From JBBDIK01 sp040880465 (GTDB taxonomy: Bacteria; Actinomycetota; UBA4738; JBBDHU01), in NCBI GenBank assembly GCA_040880465.1, contig JBBDIK010000003.1:62001-126000 (forward strand): a DNA stretch of 64,000 bases. The letters are read 5' to 3'. The translations under genes and the position numbers were made by a program. This document shows positions 49,964-58,679 of the stretch, one piece after another; within the stretch, counting starts at the first letter, position 1; the number at the start of each line of letters is the position of its first letter. Under the pieces are notes generated by a model, which had not been told where the DNA came from, did no database searches, and saw only the letters and a list, made by a program, of their open reading frames with translations.

Positions 49964-51550
49964 ATGACGGACGACGACCGCCGTATCACCGATTCCGGGA
50001 TCGAGGTCGGGCCGTATTACACGCCGGCCGACCTCGACGAGTTGGACTACGACCGGGACCTCGGCGTGCCCGGCGAGCCCCCGTTCACGCGCGGGGTGTA
50101 CCCCTCGATGTATCGCCGGCGCCTGTGGACGATGCGCCAGTACTCGGGGATGGCCACGGCGCAGGAAACGAACGCTCGGTTCCGGTACCTGCTCGATCAC
50201 GGCCAAACGGGCATCTCGATCGCGTTCGACCTGCCGACGCAGATGGGGCTCGATTCGGACCATCCGCGGGCTGAGGGCGAGGTCGGCAAGACCGGCGTCG
50301 CGATCGATTCCGTCGAGGACATGGCGACGCTGTTCGATCAGATCCCGCTGGACGAGGTGTCGACGTCGATGACGATCAACGCGACCGCCTCAGTGCTGCT
50401 GTTGTTCTACGAGCTGGTCGGGGAGGAGCAAGGGGTCGCATCGGACCGGTTGTCGGGCACGGTTCAGAACGACCTGCTGAAGGAATACGCGGCGCGGGGG
50501 ACCTACATCTACCCACCGAAGCCGTCGATGCGCATCATCACCGACATCTTCGCCTACTGCCACGAGCACATCCCGAAGTGGAACACGATCTCGATCAGTG
50601 GATACCACATGCGCGAGGCGGGATCGACCGCTGCTCAGGAGATCGCATTCACGTTGGCCGATGCGATCGCGTACGCGCAGGCCGCGATCGACGCCGGACT
50701 CGCCTTCGACGAGTTCGCCCCGCGGCTGTCGTTCTTCTTCGCCTGCCACATGAACTTCTTCGAGGAGGTCGCGAAGTTCCGGGCGGCACGCCGGATCTGG
50801 GCGAAGATCGCGGCCGACCGGTTCGGAGCGCAGGACCCCCGGTCGATGATGCTGCGGTTCCACACGCAGACCGGCGGCGCGACCTTGACGGCCCAGCAGC
50901 CGGAGAACAACATCGTGCGGACCACGCTCGAGGCGCTCTCGGCGGTGCTGGGTGGGACCCAGTCCCTGCACACCAACTCGTTCGACGAGGCTCTGGCGCT
51001 CCCGACGGAGCACGCCGCGAAGATCGCGCTGCGCACCCAGCAGGTGATCGGCTACGAGTCGGGCGTGGCCGACAGCGCGGACCCGCTGGCCGGGTCCTAC
51101 TTCGTGGAGGACCTCACGAACGAACTGGAGGCTCGGGCCTGGGAGTACATCGAGAAGATCGACGGGATGGGCGGCGCGGTCGCGGCGATCGAGGCCGGGT
51201 TCTTCCAAGACGAGATCCACGACGCGGCCTACCGGATACAGCAGAAGATCGAGACGGGGGAACGGGTCGTCGTCGGCGTGAACCGGTTCGTCGAGGAGGA
51301 CGAGTCGCTCCTCGAGTTGCAACGCATCGGTGAGGACGAGGCCCAGCAGCAGATCGAGCGCACGCGGCGGCTCCGGGCCGGGCGCGCGGCGTCACCCGTC
51401 GATGAGGCGTTGGGGAGGCTTCGGTCGGCCGCCGAAGGGACGGCGAACCTGCTCGAGCCGATGAGGGACGCCCTCCGTGCCCGAGCCACACTCGGCGAAG
51501 TCTCCGACGTCCTGCGCGAGGTATTCGGGGAGTACCACCCGTCCCGCTAG
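49964..51550 (+). CDS. mcmA: methylmalonyl-CoA mutase catalytic subunit (without B12 domain)
   Basis: TIM-barrel subunit that isomerises methylmalonyl-CoA to succinyl-CoA. Signatures are WTMRQYSGMATAQETNARFR (substrate Tyr), GQTGISIAFDLPTQMGLDSD, SMTINATASVLL, and RFHTQTGGATLTAQQPENN. 528 residues: the protein ends after the barrel (EVFGEYHPSR) and lacks the cobalamin-binding domain, which must come from the separate subunit at 27791. The 921-codon open frame upstream is a shadow of other genes. Confidence 0.93.
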   Translation: MTDDDRRITDSGIEVGPYYTPADLDELDYDRDLGVPGEPPFTRGVYPSMYRRRLWTMRQYSGMATAQETNARFRYLLDHGQTGISIAFDLPTQMGLDSDHPRAEGEVGKTGVAIDSVEDMATLFDQIPLDEVSTSMTINATASVLLLFYELVGEEQGVASDRLSGTVQNDLLKEYAARGTYIYPPKPSMRIITDIFAYCHEHIPKWNTISISGYHMREAGSTAAQEIAFTLADAIAYAQAAIDAGLAFDEFAPRLSFFFACHMNFFEEVAKFRAARRIWAKIAADRFGAQDPRSMMLRFHTQTGGATLTAQQPENNIVRTTLEALSAVLGGTQSLHTNSFDEALALPTEHAAKIALRTQQVIGYESGVADSADPLAGSYFVEDLTNELEARAWEYIEKIDGMGGAVAAIEAGFFQDEIHDAAYRIQQKIETGERVVVGVNRFVEEDESLLELQRIGEDEAQQQIERTRRLRAGRAASPVDEALGRLRSAAEGTANLLEPMRDALRARATLGEVSDVLREVFGEYHPSR

Positions 51551-51628
51551 GCGTTGCCGCACCGCGTCCCCTTCCCCGCAGACCCCCCTCGGCGGTACCA
51601 TCGGGTCCTATCCGTCAGGAGGTAGTCG

Positions 51629-51871
51629 TTGGAGGACGTCGAGCACGCGTTCGGAACCGCCATCTTCATCCTCGACCACGCCGTCCAGCGGCTCTCCGCG
51701 GAGGAGGCGGTCGGCCAGTTCGGCGACGTGACCCAGGAGAACTTCTGGCGGATGTGGCCGCAGATCAAGATGTGGGCCGACCACCTGTACGACGACATCG
51801 AGAGGGACCGCCGCTTGCACGCGACGCCCGCCGATCAGGATGACGACTTGGAAACCGGGGGCGGCGGCTAG
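51629..51871 (+). CDS. 80-residue acidic protein following mcmA
   Basis: TTG 51629 has a perfect AGGAGG 6 nt upstream, which decides the start despite the rare codon. A TACCAT box lies at 51596-51601. The protein is helical and acidic, with aromatic residues in FWRMWPQIKMWADHLYDDIERD and a Gly-rich tail. No known family. Position suggests, but does not show, a link with the mutase. Confidence 0.6.
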   Translation: MEDVEHAFGTAIFILDHAVQRLSAEEAVGQFGDVTQENFWRMWPQIKMWADHLYDDIERDRRLHATPADQDDDLETGGGG

Positions 51872-51925
51872 CCCGCTTCGGGACGGCCCGGCCGTTGTCC
51901 GGGCCGCCGCCGACCCGGGCTGCGG

Positions 51926-51931
51926 TACCGT
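51926..51931 (+). promoter_or_regulatory. -10 box (TACCGT) of the glycosyltransferase gene
   Basis: Ends 9 nt before ATG 51941. Confidence 0.35.
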
Positions 51932-51940
51932 TCGACTCGG

Positions 51941-53197
51941 ATGAGGGTCCTCGTATCGAACTCGGAGCGTCACAACGCCTACGAGGCCGCGCTTGCCCTG
52001 TACGAGGCCGACGCCCTGGCGAAGCTGGTCACCGGGACCTACTATAAGCGGGGCACCCCGCGAACGAAGTCGCTCGAGAAGCTCTTGTCGGTCGCGGGTG
52101 GTTCGGGCGACCTCGCTCGCTTCCGCCGGCGCCGACTCGATGGGCTGCCCGACGATCTGGTCACTTCGATCGGGTGGCCCGATCTGGTCGAGCGGGCGTG
52201 GTCGGCGATGCGGCCGCTGCACCGCCTCCTGCCGGCGGAAACCGCTACGTATTGGAAGAACGACATGTTCGACCGCCGAGCCTCCCATCGGATCCGCGGC
52301 GTGGATGCGGTCCACGCGTTCGAGCAGTGTGCGGAGTTCCAGTTGCGGCGGGCCAAACGGATCGGAGCGGTGCGGGTCCTGGACGAGCCGATCATCTTCC
52401 GCGGGTTGGTTGACCGGCTGGAGGCCGAGGAGCGGGATCGGCTAGGGGTCCCCTCGTCGAGGCCGGCACCCGGGTACCGCACGCACATCGATCGCAAGTT
52501 CCGGGAGCTGGAGCTTGCCGAGTACCTCTTCACCGGGTTGGAGTTCGTTCGGCGCTCCTACATCGACTCGGGGTTCCCGGAGGATCGGATCTTCCTCGCG
52601 CCGTACGGGGTCGACGTGTCCACCTACGCTCCCCGCGAGGTGGCGCCCGCTGGTGACACCTTCAACATCCTGTACGTAGGCCAGATCTCATGGTGGAAGG
52701 GGCTGCCCTTCCTTCTGGATGTGTACGAACAGCTCGACATCCCGAACGCGAAGCTCACGGTCGTCGGCATGCTGCATCCGGAGTGGCGAACGTACTTCGA
52801 ACGCCGGATGGCGAAGATGACCCGACCGCTCAACTACCGAGAGAAGATCCCGCACGCACAGATGCGCGACGAGCTCGCCGCTGCCGACGTGCTGGTCTTC
52901 CCGTCGCTGGTCGGTGGCGTCGGGCTGGTGACCTACGAGGCGATGGCGGCCGGCGTGCCGGTGATCACGTCCGACGGCGACGTGGTCATCCGTGATGGCG
53001 AGGATGGGTTGGTCGCGCCTTATGGAGACGTCGCGGCCTGGTCGGCGGCTCTGTCCCGGCTCGCCGGTGACCGCGACCTGCGCTCCTCCCTCGGACGGGC
53101 CGGGGCCGAGCGCGTGCGTTCGTTCACGTGGGAGGCCTACCGGCAAGGCGTCCGCGATGCGTACGGCACGATCGCCGAACGCGAAGGGATCAGCTAG
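51941..53197 (+). CDS. family 4 glycosyltransferase
   Basis: GT-B-fold retaining glycosyltransferase of 418 residues. The C-terminal Rossmann half begins NILYVGQISWWKGLPFLLDVYEQL, contains ADVLVFPSLVGGVGLVTYEAMAAGVPVI (the GT4 EX7E motif) and DGLVAPYGDVAAWSAAL. The N-terminal acceptor half starts MRVLVSNSERHNAYEAALAL. Donor and acceptor unknown; no polysaccharide cluster adjoins. Confidence 0.88.
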   Translation: MRVLVSNSERHNAYEAALALYEADALAKLVTGTYYKRGTPRTKSLEKLLSVAGGSGDLARFRRRRLDGLPDDLVTSIGWPDLVERAWSAMRPLHRLLPAETATYWKNDMFDRRASHRIRGVDAVHAFEQCAEFQLRRAKRIGAVRVLDEPIIFRGLVDRLEAEERDRLGVPSSRPAPGYRTHIDRKFRELELAEYLFTGLEFVRRSYIDSGFPEDRIFLAPYGVDVSTYAPREVAPAGDTFNILYVGQISWWKGLPFLLDVYEQLDIPNAKLTVVGMLHPEWRTYFERRMAKMTRPLNYREKIPHAQMRDELAAADVLVFPSLVGGVGLVTYEAMAAGVPVITSDGDVVIRDGEDGLVAPYGDVAAWSAALSRLAGDRDLRSSLGRAGAERVRSFTWEAYRQGVRDAYGTIAEREGIS

Positions 53198-53354
53198 CGC
53201 CGAAGGAGGCCCACGCCGCGTGGGCCACGGCGGCAAGTCCGGCGATCGCCAGCAGTGCGGCGAGCCAGGCCGATCGGCGCCGCATCCCTGCCCCCGCAGC
53301 GACGCATGTCAGGCCGACCGCCGCCTCGATGACGTAGGTCAGCCCGTTACTCAT
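53190..53354 (-). CDS. putative 54-residue two-helix membrane protein
   Basis: ATG 53354 to TGA 53190 encodes 54 residues with two hydrophobic helices (TYVIEAAVGLTCVAAGAG and AWLAALLAIAGLAAVAHAA) joined by MRRRS. It lies 25 nt downstream of the carboxylase gene on the same strand. No Shine-Dalgarno is visible. It overlaps the end of the glycosyltransferase gene by 8 nt. Hydrophobicity and position are the only support. Confidence 0.4.
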   Translation of the reverse strand: MSNGLTYVIEAAVGLTCVAAGAGMRRRSAWLAALLAIAGLAAVAHAAWASFGAS

Positions 53355-53379
53355 GCAGGAGGGGTTGTCGCTGGAGCCG

Positions 53380-55113
53380 TCAGTCGATCACAGCCAGCGT
53401 CTGGCCGGCGTCGACGACCTGGCCGACCGCGATCGGAACTTCCGTGACCGTCCCGTCGCGCGTCGCGACGATGTGGTTCTCCATCTTCATGGCCTCGAGG
53501 ACGCAGATCACGTCGCCGGCTTCGAGCTCCTGGCCGGACTCGATCGCGACCCTCAGGATCGTTCCCTGCATCGGGGCGGAGATGACGTCGTGGACGTGTT
53601 CGCCGTGGTGGGCCACGTGCTGGGCGGGGGGCGGCGGCGCGGTCGGGAGCCGCTCGTCCCAGAGTTTCACCGGGACCCGGCGTCCTGCCACCTCCACCGT
53701 GATCGTGGATGGGATCGGGTCCTTGGGGCCCGCGATCGGTCCGACGATCACCGGGGTTTCCGTCGGCGTGGGGATCGGGTCTTCGGCGAGCGCCCGCTCG
53801 ACCCAGGCGGTCGTATGCGTGCTCTCGATGAACTCCGGGGTGTCCAGGACCCACCGGTGGAAGGGGATCGTCGTCGGGATGCCCTGGACGTGGAACTCGC
53901 CGAGTGCGCGGAGCATCCGCCGGCGTGCCTGCTCGCGGTCGGCCCCCCAGGTCACAAGTTTGGCGAACATCGAGTCGTAGTCGGCGGGGACCTCCTTGCC
54001 CGCGACGATGCCCGAGTCGATGCGGACGAACGGACCGCCGGGCTCGTCGTACGCGGCGACGTGCCCGGGTCCGGGCTGGAAGTTCTTCAGCGGATCCTCG
54101 GCGTTGAGGCGGCATTGGATCGCATGCCCACGCGGGTCGGGGGCCAGCTCGAGGCGCTCGCCTAGAGCGACCTGGATCTGGAGCGCGACGAGGTCGTAGC
54201 CGGTCACCAACTCGGTCACCGTGTGCTCGACCTGCAGCCGCGTGTTCATCTCCATGAAGTAGAAGTTGCCGTCCTCGTCGGCGATGCACTCGATCGTGCC
54301 GGCGTTCACGTAGCCGGTCTCCTTCGCGAGCGAGATGGCCGCTTGCTCGAGTCGCGCCCGCATCTCATCGTCGACGAGCGGAGAGGGCGTCTCCTCGACG
54401 AGCTTCTGATGACGCCGTTGGAGCGTGCAGTCGCGTTCGCCGAGGAAGAACACGTTGCCGTGGGTGTCGGCGATGATCTGCGCTTCGATGTGGTGGGCGC
54501 GCTCGATGTAACGCTCCATGTAGATCTCGGGGCGGCCGAAGTAGGCCAGCGCCTCGCGGCCTGCTCCCTCGAGCGCCTCTTCCAGCTCGTCCGCCTCGTT
54601 CACGACGCGCATCCCTTTCCCGCCGCCGCCGAACGCCGCTTTCACCACCATCGGGAAGCCGACCGTCTTGGCCTCCCTCATAGCCGAGGCAGGGTCGACG
54701 GGCTCGACGGTCCCCGGGGTGATCGGCACGCCGGCGGCATCCGCCGTGCGGCGCGCCGACATCTTGTCGCCCATGCGCTCGATGGAATCCGCGCTCGGGC
54801 CGACGAAGGTCAGGCCCGCATCCGCGACCGCCTGCGAGAAGTGTGCGCGCTCGGACAGGAACCCGTATCCGGGGTGGATCAGCGTCGCCTTCGACTTCCG
54901 CGCCGCCTCGAGGATGGCCCCGATAGACAGGTAGGACTCGGCCGGCGATGCAGGGCCGATGTGATATGCGGAGTCTGCCATCTCCACATGCAGCGCGTTC
55001 CGGTCGGCATCCGAATACACCGCAACCGAGTGGATCCCGAGCTCCCGGCACGTGCGGATGACGCGGACGGCGATCTCCCCGCGGTTGGCGATGAGCAGCT
55101 TCGGTTGGCGCAC
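53380..55113 (-). CDS. accA: acetyl/propionyl-CoA carboxylase alpha subunit (biotin carboxylase + BCCP)
   Basis: 577 residues. Biotin carboxylase is from residue 1 (LLIANRGEIAVRVIRTCREL), with the ATP-grasp loop AAFGGGGKGMRVV, EMNTRLQVEHTVTELVTG and DSGIVAGKEVP. A linker leads to the biotinyl domain with the biotin-Lys in VLEAMKMENH. It needs a carboxyltransferase beta subunit, not in the window. GTG 55113 has AGGAGA 6 nt upstream and gives the conserved N-terminus; the start at 55185 adds unrelated residues. Confidence 0.92.
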   Translation of the reverse strand: MRQPKLLIANRGEIAVRVIRTCRELGIHSVAVYSDADRNALHVEMADSAYHIGPASPAESYLSIGAILEAARKSKATLIHPGYGFLSERAHFSQAVADAGLTFVGPSADSIERMGDKMSARRTADAAGVPITPGTVEPVDPASAMREAKTVGFPMVVKAAFGGGGKGMRVVNEADELEEALEGAGREALAYFGRPEIYMERYIERAHHIEAQIIADTHGNVFFLGERDCTLQRRHQKLVEETPSPLVDDEMRARLEQAAISLAKETGYVNAGTIECIADEDGNFYFMEMNTRLQVEHTVTELVTGYDLVALQIQVALGERLELAPDPRGHAIQCRLNAEDPLKNFQPGPGHVAAYDEPGGPFVRIDSGIVAGKEVPADYDSMFAKLVTWGADREQARRRMLRALGEFHVQGIPTTIPFHRWVLDTPEFIESTHTTAWVERALAEDPIPTPTETPVIVGPIAGPKDPIPSTITVEVAGRRVPVKLWDERLPTAPPPPAQHVAHHGEHVHDVISAPMQGTILRVAIESGQELEAGDVICVLEAMKMENHIVATRDGTVTEVPIAVGQVVDAGQTLAVID

Positions 55114-55253
55114 GCCGGTTCTCCTGCTGGTCCCTTGAGGTGGCTGTCGTCGGCCATCCTGGGGCGATGTCAGGCTAGGAGTCAATCAGATGGGCGGCCC
55201 CGCGGCCACGGCGCAACCTACCCGACGGTTGCTTGGCCGCACCGATCCCGTGC

Positions 55254-55259
55254 TAGCGT
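55254..55259 (+). promoter_or_regulatory. -10 box (TAGCGT) of the PH-domain gene
   Basis: Ends 6 nt before ATG 55266, leaderless spacing. Confidence 0.4.
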
Positions 55260-55265
55260 TCGCGA

Positions 55266-55952
55266 ATGACCTTCCCGAGGCGCCTGCTGACCGGCCATGA
55301 GGAATTGATCCTCGACCTGCGGCCGCATTGGATCGCGCTCACCGGGCCCACCCTCGTGACCGTCGCGATCCTTGTCGGGTGGGGCCTGACCTGGAAGTGG
55401 ACCGGTCCGACGGGGGTCGGTCCCGGGCTCCGATGGGCCGGGCTTGGCGTCGGCCTGGTGATCTTCATCGCGTATCCGCTGCGCCGGTTCATCGATTGGT
55501 TCACCGACAACTTCGTGGTCACGACGGATCGGTTGATCCATCGGCGCGGGCTCATCGCGAAGAACTCGATGGAGATCCCGCTCGAAGCCATCAACGACGT
55601 TCGGTTCCGGCAGTCGATCATCGACCGGATCGTGGGCGCCGGGACCCTGGTCATCCAGTCGGCGAGCGAACAGGGGCGTGAGGAGTTCCGCTTCATCCGC
55701 GATCCGGAGCGCGTCCAGAAGACGATCTACGAGATGGGGGAGGAGAACCAGCAGCGGATGTTCGCCGGGGGGACGAAGCACACCGCCGCCGACGGGCTCA
55801 CGGTGGCGGAGGAGATCCGGAAGCTCGATCAGCTGCGCGACGAGGGGGTGTTGACCGAGGAGGAGTTCGCCGCTCAGAAGGCGAAACTCCTCGGCGGCGG
55901 CGGCGGGAGCGACGGCACCGGTGGAGCGAACCCGAGCGGCAGTGCGACGTAG
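55266..55952 (+). CDS. membrane protein with bacterial PH domain and SHOCT motif
   Basis: Two helices (LTGPTLVTVAILVGWGLTW, LRWAGLGVGLVIFIAYPL) are followed by a bacterial PH-like domain (DNFVVTTDRLIHRRGLIAKN, IPLEAINDVRFRQSIIDRIVGAGTL). Near the C-terminus there is a SHOCT-type helix pair (IRKLDQLRDEGVLTEEEF) and a Gly-rich tail. YdbS-like proteins of this kind are widespread and uncharacterised. 228 residues. Confidence 0.78.
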   Translation: MTFPRRLLTGHEELILDLRPHWIALTGPTLVTVAILVGWGLTWKWTGPTGVGPGLRWAGLGVGLVIFIAYPLRRFIDWFTDNFVVTTDRLIHRRGLIAKNSMEIPLEAINDVRFRQSIIDRIVGAGTLVIQSASEQGREEFRFIRDPERVQKTIYEMGEENQQRMFAGGTKHTAADGLTVAEEIRKLDQLRDEGVLTEEEFAAQKAKLLGGGGGSDGTGGANPSGSAT

Positions 55953-56963
55953 CTAGGCTCCCCCGCTGTCTTCCTCCCCGAGGACCAGCAACAGGTCTCC
56001 GCTCCTCAAGGGAAGGTCGCCGGCCGGGTTCGAAGTCACGGTGCCGTCGGCATGGCGGATCGCCAAGGGTGCAGCTGACCCAGCACCCTCTGCGACGGTC
56101 CGGCCGTCCAGCGAGGAACTGCCGTCGACCAGGATCTCCTGGACCCAGAGGCCACCCTTCGCATGGCCGGCTTCGTGACCGACCTCCAGCACGTCGACGA
56201 TCGACGGGTGCAGGGCCATCAGGGCCATGTGGCGTCCACTTGACACGAATGGTGAGACCACACGGTCTGCCCCCGCGGAGAGCAGGCGCGCGTCTGACCC
56301 CGGCTCCGAGGCGCGGGCGACGATGAGCAGGTCGGGATTCATCGAACGTGCGAGCAGCGCGATGTAGACGTTGGTCGCATCGGAGTCGACGGCGCAGATG
56401 AGGCCCCGGGCGCGCCCCACCCCGGCCGACCGAAGGACCGGTTCGAGCGAGGGGTCGCCGATCAGGTGGTCGACTCCATCGTCGTTCATCCGCTGTTCCA
56501 GTTCCTCGTCGATATCAACGACCACGAACGGGACCCCTTCTGACTCGAAGTCGCGCGCGACCGCCCGTCCCACCCGCCCGTAGGCACAGATGATGAAGTG
56601 GTCGGTGCGGTCGTCCAGTCGCTTCTGCATCCTTCGTCTCCTCCGTGCTTGCCCGAGCCGCTCGTCGCTGACCCATGCCGCGATCACCGACACGGTGACC
56701 AAGACGATCGCGACCCCCAGCATGATGAGCGTGATCGTGAAGATGCGGCCGCTCGTGTCCAGCGGACGGACCTCGCGGAAACCGACCGTCGAGAGGGCGA
56801 GCACCGTCATGTAGAGAGCGTCGGCGAACGACCAGCCCTCCAGCCCCATGTACCCGACCACGCCGTAGGTCGTTGCTCCGGCCACCAAGATGACCAGCCA
56901 CCGCGCGCGGTTCCACAGATGGGTCGATCCCACGATGTGCAGTATGCCCGGTCGGGCGGCCAT
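55953..56963 (-). CDS. K+-channel-like protein with an RCK/TrkA-N domain and atypical filter
   Basis: 336 residues: two helices flanking a pore loop, then a TrkA-N domain (FIICAYGRVGRAVARDF) and a TrkA-C domain with GDLLLVLG at the end, the layout of MthK-type channels. The filter reads TVGFR (59-63) where canonical channels have TVGYG, so the second Gly is Arg. It may not be K+-selective, or may belong to a known variant subgroup. ATG 56963 is chosen; a GTG at VGSTHLW is an alternative. Divergent from the VOC gene with 12 nt between starts. Confidence 0.78.
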   Translation of the reverse strand: MAARPGILHIVGSTHLWNRARWLVILVAGATTYGVVGYMGLEGWSFADALYMTVLALSTVGFREVRPLDTSGRIFTITLIMLGVAIVLVTVSVIAAWVSDERLGQARRRRRMQKRLDDRTDHFIICAYGRVGRAVARDFESEGVPFVVVDIDEELEQRMNDDGVDHLIGDPSLEPVLRSAGVGRARGLICAVDSDATNVYIALLARSMNPDLLIVARASEPGSDARLLSAGADRVVSPFVSSGRHMALMALHPSIVDVLEVGHEAGHAKGGLWVQEILVDGSSSLDGRTVAEGAGSAAPLAIRHADGTVTSNPAGDLPLRSGDLLLVLGEEDSGGA

Positions 56964-56975
56964 ACTGGGACCCAC

Positions 56976-57335
56976 ATGACCCTCGGGCGCCTCGATCACG
57001 TCTACTACTGGACCGCCGACATGGGGCGCGCCGTCGAGTTCTATCGCGACGTCCTCGGACTCAACCTCGCCCGCCGAGATGGCGACAGTTGGGCTGCGTT
57101 CGATACGGGCGCCGTCCGATTCGCCCTGCATGGGGCCGTGGAGGGGCGTCCCGTCGCTCCCGGGGGCGCGACGGCGACCTTCGAAGTGAAGGACCTGGAC
57201 GTCGCTCGGCGAGGGCTGGAGGACAAGGGTGTCGTGTTCCACGAACACGCCGGTGAGGTTGCCGGCTACGCGCGGTTCGCGTCGTTCTCCGACCCGGACG
57301 GCAACACCGTGCAACTGATCGAATACGAGCACTGA
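56976..57335 (+). CDS. VOC (glyoxalase/bleomycin-resistance fold) family protein
   Basis: 119 residues, two beta-alpha-beta-beta-beta modules. It starts GRLDHVYYWTADMGRAVEFYRDVLGL and ends FSDPDGNTVQLIEYEH, with His and Glu at usual metal positions. Too general to name a substrate; it does not look like methylmalonyl-CoA epimerase, although that enzyme shares the fold. ATG 56976; the upstream frame is a shadow. Confidence 0.85.
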   Translation: MTLGRLDHVYYWTADMGRAVEFYRDVLGLNLARRDGDSWAAFDTGAVRFALHGAVEGRPVAPGGATATFEVKDLDVARRGLEDKGVVFHEHAGEVAGYARFASFSDPDGNTVQLIEYEH

Positions 57336-57406
57336 CGGCCCCGTTCTTGCTCTGGCGGGCGATTCTCACGAGATGTGTTTGATTGGTGCCTGATCCGCCC
57401 CTATCG

Positions 57407-57436
57407 TTGACGCTCCCTATGAGCATCCGGTACTAG
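57407..57436 (+). promoter_or_regulatory. promoter of the M23 peptidase gene
   Basis: -35 TTGACG (57407-57412) and -10 TACTAG (57431-57436), 18 nt apart; ATG 57448 is 11 nt after the -10 box. Confidence 0.55.
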
Positions 57437-57447
57437 ATAGAGACCCC

Positions 57448-58593
57448 ATGAGATCTTCCCCAACCTCTCATCGCGTATTCAGTCGCGCCTGGGGCGTGCT
57501 TCTCGCATGCCTGATGGTTGCGGCCGCCTTCTCGCCCGTCGTTGCGAAGTCGAACAAAGGTCCGAGCGAGAAGGATCTCAAGGAGGCCGAGAGGAACCTG
57601 GCTCGCGCGCAGGAAGAGGCCAAAGTCCTGGGGAACCAGATCGGGACGACGAAGGGTCGGATCCAGCTCCTTCGGACGGACGTGGACAACCTCCGCGGCG
57701 AGGTCAAGCTGGCCACTGCCGAGTACGAGGAGGCGGCCGAGAAGCTGGCCGAGACCGAGGAGAAGCAAGGCGCGATCGAGGATGATTTCGACGTCGTCCG
57801 CGACGTGATGGATGACCGGACCCGGAGCGCGTACATCGAAGGACCCACCGGCGGACTTGAGGTGCTCCTGGGCTCCGAGTCGCTCGAAGACATGTCCGAG
57901 CGCAGCACGTTCCTCAACGCCCTCCAGGCACAGGACGCCAACGCCTCGCGCAAGCTCCGCGCGCTGGCGCACGATCTGCAGGCCGTGAAGCACGAGCAGA
58001 AGCTTCAGGCCAAGGAGGCGGAGCAGCTCCTCAAGTACAAGGAGCAGGAGCAAGAGGCCCTCCAGGCGAAGGTCGACGAGCAGAATGCCGCCTTGGATGA
58101 TCTGAGCAAGCAGCTCCACCAGGCGCAGATGCTCGAGAAGAAGTGGGGCGTTCGGGTCGAGACGATCGCCAAGAAACTGGCGGTGTACCCGGTCAACGGG
58201 AACGGTCCCCTGTACGTCTGCCCCGTGCCGAACTACACATGGCTGTCCGACGACTGGCTCGCGCCGCGCGTCGGGCACTTGCACCAGGGCAACGACATCG
58301 GCGCCGCCAACGGTGCGGATATCGTGGCGCCGTTCGACGGGGTCGCCAAGTCCACGAATAGCAGCTTGGGCGGGCTCTCGGTCTACGTCTACGGCAAGGA
58401 TGGGTACGTCTACAACGCGCACCTGTCTCGCCTCGGCAAGCAGGGGCATGTCGAGGCGGGCGATGTCGTCGGCTACGTCGGGACCTCCGGGAACGCTGCC
58501 TCAACCGCCCCGCACGATCACTTCGAGTGGCACCCGAACGACGGCAACGCGGTCGACCCGCACGAGTACCTCATGGAGGTCTGCCACAAGTAG
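57448..58593 (+). CDS. secreted M23 (LytM) peptidase with coiled coil, EnvC-like
   Basis: Signal peptide (GVLLACLMVAAAFSPVVA), then a long coiled coil of about 190 residues (KDLKEAERNLARAQEEAKVL onward), then a LytM domain. Zinc ligands are His279 and Asp283 (LHQGND) and His358, with His356 (PHDHFEW) as partner, so the active site looks intact. Acts outside the membrane on peptidoglycan during division or separation. 381 residues. Confidence 0.9.
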   Translation: MRSSPTSHRVFSRAWGVLLACLMVAAAFSPVVAKSNKGPSEKDLKEAERNLARAQEEAKVLGNQIGTTKGRIQLLRTDVDNLRGEVKLATAEYEEAAEKLAETEEKQGAIEDDFDVVRDVMDDRTRSAYIEGPTGGLEVLLGSESLEDMSERSTFLNALQAQDANASRKLRALAHDLQAVKHEQKLQAKEAEQLLKYKEQEQEALQAKVDEQNAALDDLSKQLHQAQMLEKKWGVRVETIAKKLAVYPVNGNGPLYVCPVPNYTWLSDDWLAPRVGHLHQGNDIGAANGADIVAPFDGVAKSTNSSLGGLSVYVYGKDGYVYNAHLSRLGKQGHVEAGDVVGYVGTSGNAASTAPHDHFEWHPNDGNAVDPHEYLMEVCHK

Positions 58594-58679
58594 CCTCTCC
58601 CACTCGGCGTGGTGAACGGCGTCCGTGGCGTGACCGGTAGACTGAGCCCTCACTCAGTCGCGCAGGTGGGGCGGAGGAC

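Noticed and set aside
56976..57335. VOC protein as methylmalonyl-CoA epimerase
   Set aside because: Shorter than that enzyme and lacking its recognisable N-terminal and active-site pattern; context alone is insufficient.
57336..57447. Riboswitch (for example c-di-AMP type) before the M23 peptidase gene
   Set aside because: The space is 112 nt and contains a plain promoter with only 11 nt between the -10 box and ATG, leaving no room for a riboswitch.
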